Positions 1 through 7,626 of a DNA stretch of 9,691 bases are shown here, in pieces. Made by a program: the position numbers and the translations under genes. This DNA comes from Gammaproteobacteria bacterium UBA4475. Lineage in GTDB: Bacteria; Pseudomonadota; Gammaproteobacteria; Pseudomonadales; Azotimanducaceae. How positions within the stretch are numbered: position 1 is the stretch's first letter; each line of letters opens with the position of its first letter. The stretch is from assembly GCA_002389265.1 (NCBI GenBank), contig DGOD01000181.1, positions 1 to 9,691 on the forward strand, written 5' to 3'. The notes beneath the pieces were generated by a model. That model made no database searches, had not been told where the DNA came from, and saw only the letters and a program-made list of their open reading frames with translations.

Positions 1-73
1 CTTTTCAGTGGCTGAGGAGATCGCCATATCCTGGGCTTGATGTGTTAATTATTCGTTTATTGGAGTGTGATAG

Positions 74-340
74 ATGAACAATGAAAAATTAGAAAATTTG
101 TGGCAAGAGCTAAAGACCGAGCGCGACGAACTGCGCGTCCAAATGCATCTCGCGAAGGCTGAGTTGCGTGACGAATGGGAAGAGCTGGAAGAGCAGTACG
201 CAGCGGCGCAGAAAAAATTCGACGATGTTAAGAAGGGGACTGGCGAGATGGCGAGTGAGGCCAAAACTGCCATGTCTATCATCGTTGATGAGATCAGTAC
301 GGCTTACCAAAGAGTCAAGCTGCGCCTGCGACAGCAGTAA
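74..340 (+). CDS. Small coiled-coil protein, function unknown
   Basis: An 88-residue, highly charged protein that I do not recognise as a named family. It is almost entirely helical in character. Residues 1–55 are dense in Glu, Lys, Arg, Leu and Ala with heptad-like spacing, as expected for a coiled coil. A less charged stretch (about 56–75) and a basic tail ending RLRQQ follow. It has no signal peptide and no hydrophobic membrane segment, so it is probably cytoplasmic. The ATG at 74 is preceded by a good Shine-Dalgarno (GGAG at 62–65, 8 nt spacing). The stop is 22 bp before the Lon-like protease gene on the same strand, so the two are probably co-transcribed. By inference it could be an adaptor, substrate or oligomerisation partner of that protease, but nothing in the sequence proves this. 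Existence of the gene is fairly secure; function is open. Confidence 0.75.
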   Translation: MNNEKLENLWQELKTERDELRVQMHLAKAELRDEWEELEEQYAAAQKKFDDVKKGTGEMASEAKTAMSIIVDEISTAYQRVKLRLRQQ

Positions 341-362
341 AGAGAGTCTGGGAATCCATAGG

Positions 363-2753
363 ATGGTAAAAAACTATCCGCTGTTGGCGCTTGCTGCTCA
401 AGACTGTCGTTGGCGCTGTGACCCCGATGTTTTAGGATTTAAGACGACCGCGGAATTGCACCCGGAACACCGTATTTTGGGTCAAGCTGATGCCGTTGAT
501 GCGCTCAGGTACGGTCTAGATAGCAGGGTTCATGGAAATAATGTTTTCGTCCGCGGCTTATCTGGCTTTGGTCGTATCGCACTTATCCACGAAATTATTG
601 CCGAAACCGCGAAGGGTGCTATCAAAGTATCCGATCATTGCTATGTTCATAATTTCGAGCAACCAGATCAGCCAAAATTGTTGGACCTGCCAACGGGTAT
701 GGGCCGACCTTTTACAGAAGCGATGGATGAGTTCGCAACGTTCGTCGAAGTAGAGCTTCCCGCCTATTTGAATTCCGATCTCGTTAAATCCAAACAGAAG
801 CATTTGGTGGCTGTCACCCAGGAGGAAATCCAACGAATCGGCAGTCCCTTTGATGAAGCGCTGCACCAAGCTGGGCTGGCTATGGTGCCCATGACCATGG
901 GGCAGAATATGTTGCCGGTGATATTACCAGTCATCGATAAAAAGCCGGTGCCTTACGACGAGCTCGAACAAATGCGCCGAGATGGCTTGTTAACGGCTGA
1001 CCAGATCAGCGCCTTGTCAAAGAAGGTCGCTGAGTTTGAATTGAAGTTTGCCGATCTGGGTCAGAGTATTGGAGAAGTTCAGTTACAGCATCAGCAGGCG
1101 TGGCAGAATTTGATTGTTGATGAGGCCCGTCAGTTCGTCGGTGCCCGAGTCGCGGCGCTGACTCGAACTTTTAATATCACCAGTGTGCTGGGGTTTCTCG
1201 ACGAAATCGTCACCGATTTAGTCACCCACCGACTCAAGGAGCCAAGTGCAACCTTGGATTTTTCGAGGCTTTACCGTGTGAACTTAGTGACAAGTCACGC
1301 AACTGACGCGCCTTTCCCGGTGATTAGCCTGACTAACCCCACGTTGACCAATCTGGTGGGCCAAATTGATCGGGAAGTCACCGCCAGTACGATGCTGATG
1401 CATTCAGATCATTTGATGATTAAACCGGGTGCACTCCTTGAAGCCGATGGCGGCTACCTGATTATAGAAGCTCAGGAAATTCTTTCAGAACCGGGCGCGT
1501 GGGCAACGCTCCTGCGAACGCTGAAAACAGGTTTGCTTGAAGTCAGTAATCCTGATCCGCTGGGACTTTGGGGTGTCCCACAGCTACGCCCGCAACCCAT
1601 CAAAATCGACGTTAAGGTAGTGCTCGTGGGTGATCCTGCCCTATATTTTCTGCTGGAAGAGTACGAGCCAAGGTTTGCGCCATTATTCAAGGTGCTGGCG
1701 GATTTCAGCGATACGCTGACTCGTGATCAGGCTGGTTATTCGGCGTATGCGAATGTCGTCGCCCGCCTGGTCAAAAGCGACCAGCTTCTGGCTTTCACGG
1801 CGGAAGCTGTAGCGGGTCTCATCGAGCAGGGTGCGAGAATCTGCGCGCAGCAGGGCCAGTTGAGCAGCCGTTTTGGCAGGATAGCCGACATTGCTCGAGA
1901 GGCCTCGTTCATCGCCCGCCGCGACGGTAACTCGATCGTCGATGCCAAGCATATCAAACTCAGTATTACCCAGGGCCGCCGCCGGGCCGAAATTCCTGCG
2001 CGGCGGTTCAAGCGTTTGTTAGCTGAGGGTAGCCTGCGAATTGATGTGGCGGGCAAAGTCATCGGCCAGATGAACGGATTGGCGGTGACTTCTGCGGGTC
2101 CTGTGATTTATGGCTTCCCTACTCGAATTACCGCGTCTATCGGTCCGGGAAATGCGGGTGCGGTGAACATCGAGCGCGAGTCGGACTTATCCGGGGCGGT
2201 ACACACTAAGGGCTTTCTCATTTTGTCAGGTCTGTTGCGTTTTCTGCTGCGGCTAAAGCATCCAATGGCATTCTCGGCTGGGATTGCCTTTGAGCAAACC
2301 TACGGCGGCATTGATGGTGACTCGGCCTCTGGCGCTGAAATTTGCTGTTTGATCAGCGCCCTCACCGACTTGCCGATTCGGCAGGATCTAGCCATGACAG
2401 GGGCTGTAGACCAAAAGGGCAATATTTTGCCCGTTGGTGCTGTCAGCGAAAAGATCGAAGGCTTCTTTGAGGCTTGCCAGACCGTGGGCGCAACAGGTAC
2501 CCAAGGGGTCATCATCCCCGCGGCGAATTCTCGAGAAATGATGCTCAGAGAGGACGTGCTTGAAGCGGTAGGGGCGGGGCAGTTTATGATTTATGCCGTG
2601 TCTAATATTTATCAGGCTCTCGGGCTGTTGCTTGATCGAGCCCCGGGTGAGGCGCTCGACCTTGAATATACCCAAGATACTATTCTCGCCATCGCCCAAC
2701 ATCGTGCGCACGAATACTGGGAAATCGCAAAAAGTCACAGGAGTTCGGACTAA
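363..2753 (+). CDS. Lon-like ATP-dependent protease (AAA_32 / S16 family)
   Basis: A 796-residue cytoplasmic protease of the Lon-like group with an N-terminal AAA_32-type region and a C-terminal Lon (S16) domain; it is neither the classical Lon nor YcbZ. The N-terminal family signature is clear (RCDPDVLGFKTTAEL, then ILGQADAVDALRYGL). The P-loop at residues 65–72 reads GLSGFGRI, with Arg71 where most AAA+ proteins have Lys. A helical insertion spans roughly 130–340. A Walker B-like segment (EADGGYLII) starts at 360. The S16 domain holds GDSAS with catalytic Ser654 and SEKIEGF with Lys697; the 43-residue spacing equals that of E. coli Lon (Ser679/Lys722). Such enzymes are thought to degrade misfolded or regulatory proteins; the substrate is unknown here. 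I chose the ATG at 363 because the frame upstream of it only shadows the coiled-coil gene; GGGA at 350–353 is a modest ribosome site. It is probably co-transcribed with the preceding small gene. The family is confident, ATPase activity less so. Confidence 0.92.
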   Translation: MVKNYPLLALAAQDCRWRCDPDVLGFKTTAELHPEHRILGQADAVDALRYGLDSRVHGNNVFVRGLSGFGRIALIHEIIAETAKGAIKVSDHCYVHNFEQPDQPKLLDLPTGMGRPFTEAMDEFATFVEVELPAYLNSDLVKSKQKHLVAVTQEEIQRIGSPFDEALHQAGLAMVPMTMGQNMLPVILPVIDKKPVPYDELEQMRRDGLLTADQISALSKKVAEFELKFADLGQSIGEVQLQHQQAWQNLIVDEARQFVGARVAALTRTFNITSVLGFLDEIVTDLVTHRLKEPSATLDFSRLYRVNLVTSHATDAPFPVISLTNPTLTNLVGQIDREVTASTMLMHSDHLMIKPGALLEADGGYLIIEAQEILSEPGAWATLLRTLKTGLLEVSNPDPLGLWGVPQLRPQPIKIDVKVVLVGDPALYFLLEEYEPRFAPLFKVLADFSDTLTRDQAGYSAYANVVARLVKSDQLLAFTAEAVAGLIEQGARICAQQGQLSSRFGRIADIAREASFIARRDGNSIVDAKHIKLSITQGRRRAEIPARRFKRLLAEGSLRIDVAGKVIGQMNGLAVTSAGPVIYGFPTRITASIGPGNAGAVNIERESDLSGAVHTKGFLILSGLLRFLLRLKHPMAFSAGIAFEQTYGGIDGDSASGAEICCLISALTDLPIRQDLAMTGAVDQKGNILPVGAVSEKIEGFFEACQTVGATGTQGVIIPAANSREMMLREDVLEAVGAGQFMIYAVSNIYQALGLLLDRAPGEALDLEYTQDTILAIAQHRAHEYWEIAKSHRSSD

Positions 2754-2861
2754 AAGTGTTCGAAACAGACCGAAATACCCGTCTTTAAGCATTCCATGGT
2801 TTAGTCTTCAGTGCTTTTTCTGTATCTTTACCCGTCCTGAATTCGATACGAAGTAGAACCG

Positions 2862-5462
2862 ATGAATAGCCGCGAATTGCGTAAGGCGTTTCTGGATTAT
2901 TTTGCCAGCCAAGGCCACACGATTGTTGATAGCTCCTCTTTAGTACCTGACAACGACCCGACGCTGTTATTCACTAATGCCGGCATGGTTCAGTTTAAGG
3001 AAGCACTGGCGTTTCGTGAAAACCGTGGCTATACCCGGGCAACCAGTTGCCAGCGCTGCATTCGGGCGGGTGGCAAGCACAATGATCTGGATAATGTCGG
3101 CTATACCGCCCGCCACCATACGTTCTTTGAGATGCTGGGCAACTTCAGTTTCGGTGATTACTTCAAGAAAGAGGCTATCGAGTTTGCCTGGGAGTTTCTG
3201 ACCGAGGTGGTTAAACTGCCACCTGAACGTCTCTGGGTCACCGTGCATACCGACGACGATGAGGCCGAAGCAATCTGGATCAATCATATTGGCTTCGATC
3301 CTAAGCGCATTACGCGCCTGGGAGACGATGATAACTTTTGGACCATGGGTGATACAGGGCCCTGTGGTCCCAGTTCAGAGATCTTTTGGGATCATGGCCC
3401 GTCTGTTCCTGGTGGCCCGCCTGGCAGTCCTGACGGCGACCTGGATCGTTATATTGAGATTTGGAATCTGGTATTCACCCAGTTTGACCGATCTGCTGAC
3501 GGCACCCTGACACCGTTACCCAAGCCTTGTGTTGATACGGGCATGGGTCTCGAACGCTTAGCGGCAGTACTGCAGGATGTGCACACCAACTATGACATTG
3601 ATCTGTTCCAGGCCCTCATTCATCGCGCTGCGAGTCTGCTGAATTGTACTGATCTGCAGAATCCCTCGCTCAAGGTCATTGCCGATCATATTCGAGCCGC
3701 CGCGTTCCTCGTCGCAGATGGTGTCTTGCCGTCGAATGAAGGCCGGGGCTATGTCATGCGCAGGATCATTCGTCGCGCTTTGCGGCATGGCCATAAACTG
3801 CAGTCAACGCAGCCCTTCTTTCATCAATTGGTGGGCTGTCTGGTAGAGCAAATGGGAGATGCTTATCCCCTGTTACGTGCCACCCAAGGGCAGATCGAGC
3901 GCGTGTTACTGAAGGAAGAACAGCAGTTTGAGCTGACATTGGATCATGGCATGCGAATTCTCACCGAGGCGATTGGTACGCTCCAGGGGAATGAAATTCC
4001 AGGTGAAGTAGTCTTTAAACTCTATGACACGTTTGGTTTTCCCACGGACCTAACCGCCGATATCGCCCGCGAGCGCGATCTGCAATTGGACATGCCGGGA
4101 TTCGAGCGCGCCATGGAAGCTCAGCGGCAGCGAGCCCGTGCGGCGAGCAAATTTGGTGCGGTAGATATCGCCCATTATCAGGTGGACTCGACTACAGAGT
4201 TTGTTGGCTACAGTACTTTGCACGGCAAGAGTAAAGTGGTGGCGTTGTTTCTTGGAGACAGCGCGGTAGATTCCTTGACTGCTGATGATGAAGGGGTTGT
4301 CGTACTGGATAGTACGCCTTTCTATGCGGAATCAGGTGGCCAGGTTGGCGACAGTGGTCGGCTGTTAGGGAGTGATTTGGTGTTTGATGTTGTAGATACC
4401 ATCAAGGCTGGCAATGCCTTTTTACATAAGGGTAAGTTGCTCGAGGGGTCGCTTACGGTGGGCGATGTGCTGAGCGCAGAGGTTGATCGCCTGCAGCGCG
4501 ACGCGACTCGCTTGAACCATTCGGCGACGCACTTGCTCCATGCTGCGCTCAAAGAGGTGCTCGGCGAGCATGTTAATCAGCGTGGTTCTTTGGTCGATGC
4601 GGAGCGTTTTCGATTTGATTTCTCGCACTTCGAACCGATGACTCGAGTGGAAATTGGCAAGATCGAGCGTATTGTGAATGAGCAGATTCAGCGTAACTCT
4701 GAGATCGAGACCGAAATAATGGACCTCGAAGCCGCGCGTGCGAAGGGTGCCATGGCCTTGTTCGGTGAGAAATACTCTGAACAGGTGCGGGTTTTGACCA
4801 TGGGTGAGGGATTCTCCATTGAATTGTGCGGTGGCACCCACGCCAGCCGGACTGGGGATATCGGGATTTTTCGAATTGTTACCGAACAAGGTATCGCCTC
4901 AGGGGTCCGTCGTATTGAAGGCGTCACTGGCTTGCGCGCGCTGGAGCGCATCGAAGGCCTGGAAGCATCGTTGGCTGAGACCGCCGCGCTGTTGCGCGCA
5001 GACCAAGGCGGGATCGTGGCCAAGGTACGGTCGCTGCTTGAGCAGAATAAGAAGCTCGAGAAAGAGGTGGCTCAGTTGTCGATGAAGCTGGCGAGTGGTG
5101 CCGGCAGCGATCTGGCTGATGCGGTTATCGAGATCCATGGCGTCAAGGTGATCGTGAAAGACTTAGATGGCAGCGATCCGAAAGCACTGCCCGACGTGCT
5201 GGATCAGTTGAAGAACAAGCTTCAATCAGGTGTTGTTGTCCTGGCCTGTGTGACCGACGGTAAAGTCGCCATGATCGCTGGCGTGACCAAGGATTTAACG
5301 GCGCGCGTTAATGCTGGAGCGCTGGTGAATCATGTCGCCACTCAGGTCGGCGGTAAAGGCGGTGGTAGACCAGACATGGCTAGGGCCGGCGGTACTGAAC
5401 CCCAAGGTCTGGCCGCTGCGCTAGCATCGGTGACGCCCTACCTTGAGGAAGTTTTGGGCTAA
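2862..5462 (+). CDS. alaS: Alanyl-tRNA synthetase
   Basis: A cytoplasmic class II synthetase that charges tRNA-Ala with alanine and clears mischarged Ser/Gly-tRNA-Ala. Its 866 residues compare with 876 in E. coli. All domains are present in order. The catalytic core contains [13 protein letters not shown], the motif 2 region [15 protein letters not shown] and [20 protein letters not shown], and motif 3 [12 protein letters not shown]. The editing domain has its zinc/catalytic residues HSATH (His553, His557) and CGGTH (Cys656, His660). A coiled linker with an [10 protein letters not shown] segment follows, then the C-Ala domain with the glycine-rich [15 protein letters not shown] near the end. 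The ATG at 2862 gives the family N-terminus ([13 protein letters not shown]); the site upstream (GAAG) is a weak Shine-Dalgarno. It lies 108 bp after the protease gene and 170 bp before lysC. recX, a common upstream neighbour of alaS in gammaproteobacteria, is absent here; the Lon-like gene takes that place. Confidence 0.99.
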   Translation: MNSRELRKAFLDYFASQGHTIVDSSSLVPDNDPTLLFTNAGMVQFKEALAFRENRGYTRATSCQRCIRAGGKHNDLDNVGYTARHHTFFEMLGNFSFGDYFKKEAIEFAWEFLTEVVKLPPERLWVTVHTDDDEAEAIWINHIGFDPKRITRLGDDDNFWTMGDTGPCGPSSEIFWDHGPSVPGGPPGSPDGDLDRYIEIWNLVFTQFDRSADGTLTPLPKPCVDTGMGLERLAAVLQDVHTNYDIDLFQALIHRAASLLNCTDLQNPSLKVIADHIRAAAFLVADGVLPSNEGRGYVMRRIIRRALRHGHKLQSTQPFFHQLVGCLVEQMGDAYPLLRATQGQIERVLLKEEQQFELTLDHGMRILTEAIGTLQGNEIPGEVVFKLYDTFGFPTDLTADIARERDLQLDMPGFERAMEAQRQRARAASKFGAVDIAHYQVDSTTEFVGYSTLHGKSKVVALFLGDSAVDSLTADDEGVVVLDSTPFYAESGGQVGDSGRLLGSDLVFDVVDTIKAGNAFLHKGKLLEGSLTVGDVLSAEVDRLQRDATRLNHSATHLLHAALKEVLGEHVNQRGSLVDAERFRFDFSHFEPMTRVEIGKIERIVNEQIQRNSEIETEIMDLEAARAKGAMALFGEKYSEQVRVLTMGEGFSIELCGGTHASRTGDIGIFRIVTEQGIASGVRRIEGVTGLRALERIEGLEASLAETAALLRADQGGIVAKVRSLLEQNKKLEKEVAQLSMKLASGAGSDLADAVIEIHGVKVIVKDLDGSDPKALPDVLDQLKNKLQSGVVVLACVTDGKVAMIAGVTKDLTARVNAGALVNHVATQVGGKGGGRPDMARAGGTEPQGLAAALASVTPYLEEVLG

Positions 5463-5537
5463 ACCGATTGTTTCTGCTGGGTTTCAGCGGCTAGAATGGC
5501 GATGCCGTTAATGACTCAGGTAGTTAATGATGAGCAG

Positions 5538-5566
5538 CTGACGGCTAGTAATAAAGGTCTTAATAT
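5538..5566 (+). promoter_or_regulatory. Candidate sigma-70 promoter for lysC
   Basis: CTGACG at 5538–5543 and TAATAT at 5561–5566 are separated by exactly 17 bp. Each hexamer matches 4 of 6 consensus bases. Transcription would start near 5573, giving a leader of about 60 nt before the lysC ATG at 5633. A direct repeat GTTAATGA (5508–5515 and 5523–5530) lies just upstream; its role is unknown. I see no lysine riboswitch or leader peptide. The call rests only on hexamers and spacing. Confidence 0.35.
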
Positions 5567-5632
5567 TGGATGTGACGCTTGGGAGTGGGTAGCCTCAGCA
5601 TCATCGTTAACGCTTTACCCTCGGCACTCTGT

Positions 5633-6850
5633 ATGTCTTTAATCGTTCAAAAGTATGGTGGGACTTCGGTGGCGACCGTCGCTCATCTCGACAACGTTGC
5701 TCGAAGAATTATCGCGACCCAAGCAAAAGGTCATGATGTGGTGGTGGTTGTGTCTGCCATGGGCCACGAGACCGATCGGTTGGATGATTTGGCGCGCCAG
5801 GTAGGTATTACTCCGGAAACCCATCGAGAAGTCGATGTGCTGCTGTCTACTGGCGAGCAGGTAACCACCGCATTGCTGTCGATGGTGTTGGCTAATCACG
5901 GTTGCCGCGCGCGCTCCTATACTGGCGGTCAAATTAAGATCCTGACGGATTCAGCTCACACCAAGGCCCGTATCCTGGATATTGAGTGCGAACGCCTCCA
6001 GGCAGACTTGGATAGCGGCGTCGTTGCTGTTGTCGCTGGTTTTCAGGGTGTTGATGTGCAAGGCCGCATCACGACCCTGGGGCGGGGTGGTTCAGACACG
6101 ACAGCGGTGGCATTGGCGGCGGCTTTAGGCGCTGACGAATGTCAAATTTATACGGATGTGGATGGTGTCTACACCACGGATCCACGAGTTGTCGACAGCG
6201 CTCGTTGCCTGGAACGACTGACCTTTGAGGAGATGCTTGAGCTGGCGAGTCTCGGTTCCGGAGTGCTGCATACTCGGGCAGTGGAGTTTGCCAGCAAATA
6301 TAAGGTACCAATCCGCGTGCTCTCGAGCTTTAACGACTCAAAAGGCACACTAATTACGAATGAGGATGATTCAGGTATGGAACAACCGATTATTTCCGGC
6401 ATCGCATTTACCCAGGATGAGGCCAAGCTTACGGTGTTGGGTGTCAAGGATGTCCCTGGTATTGCCTCAAAGATCCTTGGGCCTATCAGTGATGCGAATA
6501 TTGAAGTAGATATGATTGTCCAGAACGTCGCTGCTGACATGAGTACAGATTTTACCTTTACCGTCAGCCGAACTGACTACGATCAGGCGTTGTTAGTCCT
6601 GCAGAGCGTGGCAAGCCAGATCGATGCCAGGGAAATTAGTGGCGACAATAAAATTGCCAAGGTGTCTCTTGTCGGTGTTGGTATGCGTTCTCATGCGGGG
6701 GTTGCAACGAAAATGTTCCGTACGCTGGCCTCAGAATCCATCAATATACAAATGATATCGACTTCAGAAATCAAAATCTCTGTGGTAATTGACGAGAAGT
6801 ATTTAGAGTTGGCGGTTCGAGCATTGCACGCAGCATTCGAGCTTGAGTGA
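5633..6850 (+). CDS. lysC: Aspartate kinase, two ACT domains
   Basis: Phosphorylates L-aspartate, the first step toward lysine, threonine, methionine and diaminopimelate. The 405 residues match the length of Pseudomonas-type monofunctional aspartokinases. The kinase domain shows KYGGTS at 7–12, VVVVSAMG, STGEQVTTALL, GRGGSD at 150–155, and TDVDGVYTTDPRVV from 174. Two ACT domains follow (about 265–335 and 343–405), including VLGVKDVPGIASKI and VSLVGVGMRSHAGVA, which in relatives bind feedback amino acids (lysine and/or threonine). The frame stays open upstream to a TTG at 5579, but the ATG at 5633 gives the conserved start MSLIVQKYGGTS, so I prefer it. No convincing Shine-Dalgarno precedes it, which is odd. 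In Bacillus-type enzymes an internal start makes a separate beta subunit; I did not find a decisive internal ribosome site here. It sits between alaS and csrA, as in pseudomonads. Confidence 0.97.
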   Translation: MSLIVQKYGGTSVATVAHLDNVARRIIATQAKGHDVVVVVSAMGHETDRLDDLARQVGITPETHREVDVLLSTGEQVTTALLSMVLANHGCRARSYTGGQIKILTDSAHTKARILDIECERLQADLDSGVVAVVAGFQGVDVQGRITTLGRGGSDTTAVALAAALGADECQIYTDVDGVYTTDPRVVDSARCLERLTFEEMLELASLGSGVLHTRAVEFASKYKVPIRVLSSFNDSKGTLITNEDDSGMEQPIISGIAFTQDEAKLTVLGVKDVPGIASKILGPISDANIEVDMIVQNVAADMSTDFTFTVSRTDYDQALLVLQSVASQIDAREISGDNKIAKVSLVGVGMRSHAGVATKMFRTLASESINIQMISTSEIKISVVIDEKYLELAVRALHAAFELE

Positions 6851-6904
6851 GTTTCTATTCGAACACCTTCGTTGGGCCGAAAGCATAACGCGAGGCTAAA
6901 GCGC

Positions 6905-6925
6905 ATGCCCAAGGACGAAAGGCAT
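6905..6925 (+). promoter_or_regulatory. Candidate CsrA-binding hairpin in csrA leader
   Basis: ATGCC (6905–6909) and GGCAT (6921–6925) form a perfect 5-bp stem around the 11-nt loop CAAGGACGAAA. The core CAAGGACG matches 7 of 8 positions of the CsrA consensus CARGGAUG, with the GGA exposed in the loop as CsrA prefers. It lies 166 nt upstream of the csrA start codon and is one of only two GGA triplets in the lysC–csrA interval. It works only if the csrA transcript begins upstream of 6905, for example by read-through from lysC. Confidence 0.5.
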
Positions 6926-6971
6926 CAAAAAAGGCCGGTAAATAGTTTGTTTTTCCATTAAAGTAAAAGGC

Positions 6972-7002
6972 CCATCAGCGAGAGGTTCAAATCGCTCGAT
7001 GG
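6972..7002 (+). promoter_or_regulatory. Stem-loop in csrA leader
   Basis: CCATCAGCG (6972–6980) pairs with CGCT (6993–6996) plus GATGG (6998–7002), with C6997 bulged, giving 9 bp around a 12-nt loop. There is no U-tract, so it is not an intrinsic terminator. It may order the long csrA leader RNA. The loop AGGTTCAAAT recalls a tRNA T-loop, but no tRNA fold can be built around it. Confidence 0.35.
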
Positions 7003-7008
7003 TTTAAT

Positions 7009-7027
7009 GAGCTGGTGTATACAGCTC
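7009..7027 (+). promoter_or_regulatory. Perfect inverted repeat in csrA leader
   Basis: GAGCTG (7009–7014) and CAGCTC (7022–7027) are exact inverted copies around a 7-bp centre GTGTATA. It could be an RNA hairpin or a protein-binding DNA palindrome. A competing short hairpin is possible from 7025 to 7034 (CTC/GAG), so the leader may adopt alternative folds. There is no U-tract, so it is not a terminator. Confidence 0.35.
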
Positions 7028-7076
7028 GCGTGAGGCGAAAGCCAGATTGTGTATAGAGTAATTGTAGTGGTGGCGT

Positions 7077-7089
7077 GAACCGGAGGTTC
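7077..7089 (+). promoter_or_regulatory. csrA ribosome site inside a GGA hairpin
   Basis: GAACC (7077–7081) and GGTTC (7085–7089) are perfect complements flanking GGA (7082–7084). The Shine-Dalgarno CGGAGG (7081–7086), 5 nt before the ATG at 7092, therefore lies inside the hairpin. With the closing pair open the loop is CGGAG. In E. coli CsrA represses its own translation by binding a site overlapping the csrA ribosome site. The same arrangement is visible here. Confidence 0.6.
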
Positions 7090-7091
7090 CG

Positions 7092-7292
7092 ATGTTAATA
7101 TTAACGCGGCGAGTTGGCGAAATCCTGATGATCGGTGATGAGGTCACGGTAACAGTCTTGGGTGTAAAAGGTAATCAGGTGCGGATAGGTGTTGATGCGC
7201 CGAAGCATGTTGCTGTTCACCGCGAAGAGATTTATCAGCGCATTCAGGCTGAAGGCGAAGATCTCGACGGCACCGAAGCGCCAGAAGAGTAA
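7092..7292 (+). CDS. csrA: Carbon storage regulator CsrA/RsmA
   Basis: A small dimeric RNA-binding protein that binds GGA motifs in mRNA leaders and controls translation and stability of messages for carbon storage, motility and biofilm. Its 66 residues match E. coli CsrA almost completely through residue 54 ([10 protein letters not shown], then [21 protein letters not shown], then [13 protein letters not shown]). The RNA-contact residues Leu4 and Arg44 are both present. Notable differences from E. coli are Ile11 for Thr and His39-Val-Ala for Glu-Val-Ser. The acidic tail ([12 protein letters not shown]) is longer than the E. coli tail and variable in the family. A strong Shine-Dalgarno CGGAGG sets the ATG at 7092. 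It follows lysC by 241 bp, a gap filled with possible RNA hairpins, two of which could be CsrA's own targets. Confidence 0.98.
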   Translation: MLILTRRVGEILMIGDEVTVTVLGVKGNQVRIGVDAPKHVAVHREEIYQRIQAEGEDLDGTEAPEE

Positions 7293-7626
7293 TCTGGCAC
7301 GGCCATCGGGTCATCTGTCGATCAGGAGATTTGCGGAACGTGCGAAGGCAAACCGACAATGGCCGGTCGGGTGCACGCCCGGGGCCGATCATTCCAGCGT
7401 GGTCCAGCAGCTAGCGACCAAGGTAGCCCTCCCCCCGCACAACCTGCCAAAATATCTGGGTGACCTTACCGTAAGCTTAGCCAGTGAGATTGTACTGGCC
7501 TCCGCAAAGTTACTCACCCTTCGAGCATGGCGAATAAACCGGAGTCATCGGCACGACGGCCTTTTGATGCCAGTCTAAATTGACGCTTTTAATCTGCAGT
7601 CTTAAGCTGCAGTCTATGCCTCTGTA
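7293..7626. other. Gene-free interval after csrA
   Basis: 334 bp between the csrA stop and the converging desaturase gene. I see no convincing gene: the one open frame on + (7189–7578) starts inside csrA, lacks its own ribosome site and resembles nothing known. Relatives often carry a tRNA-Ser gene here; no cloverleaf, serine anticodon loop or CCA end is visible. A GC-rich foldable segment lies around 7352–7383 (GGCC and CGGG arms with partners CCCG and GGCC), without a U-tract. A short tandem repeat is at the right end. Confidence 0.6.
7594..7615. repeat. Short direct repeat with palindromic core
   Basis: CTGCAGTCT occurs at 7594–7602 and again at 7607–7615, separated by TAAG. Because CTGCAG is itself palindromic, the unit can also fold as a 6-bp hairpin around TCTTAAG. 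It lies 12 bp beyond the desaturase stop codon, where a terminator might be expected, but neither strand shows a T-run. Confidence 0.6.

Noticed and set aside
168..362. Upstream extension of the Lon-like protease frame
   Set aside because: It overlaps the coiled-coil gene in another frame, is low-complexity and basic, and the family N-terminus starts just after the ATG at 363.
2800..2828. Promoter-like hexamers TTTAGT and TATCTT before alaS
   Set aside because: The -35 matches only three consensus bases and nothing else supports it; an alaS promoter may exist in the 108-bp gap but I cannot place it.
5474..5490. Hairpin CTGCTG–CAGCGG after alaS as a terminator
   Set aside because: The stem is only 6 bp with one wobble, and no T-run follows it.
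6981..7002. tRNA T-arm-like string in the csrA leader
   Set aside because: GGTTCAAATC resembles a T-loop, but no paired T-stem, anticodon arm or acceptor stem can be formed around it.
7548..7570. GGC–GCC–TTTT element as a csrA terminator
   Set aside because: The stem is only 3 bp with a 6-nt loop, and four Ts are too few for a convincing intrinsic terminator.
7189..7578. 129-codon open frame on + overlapping csrA
   Set aside because: It starts inside csrA in another frame, has no ribosome site of its own, and its translation resembles no protein and has no domain-like pattern.
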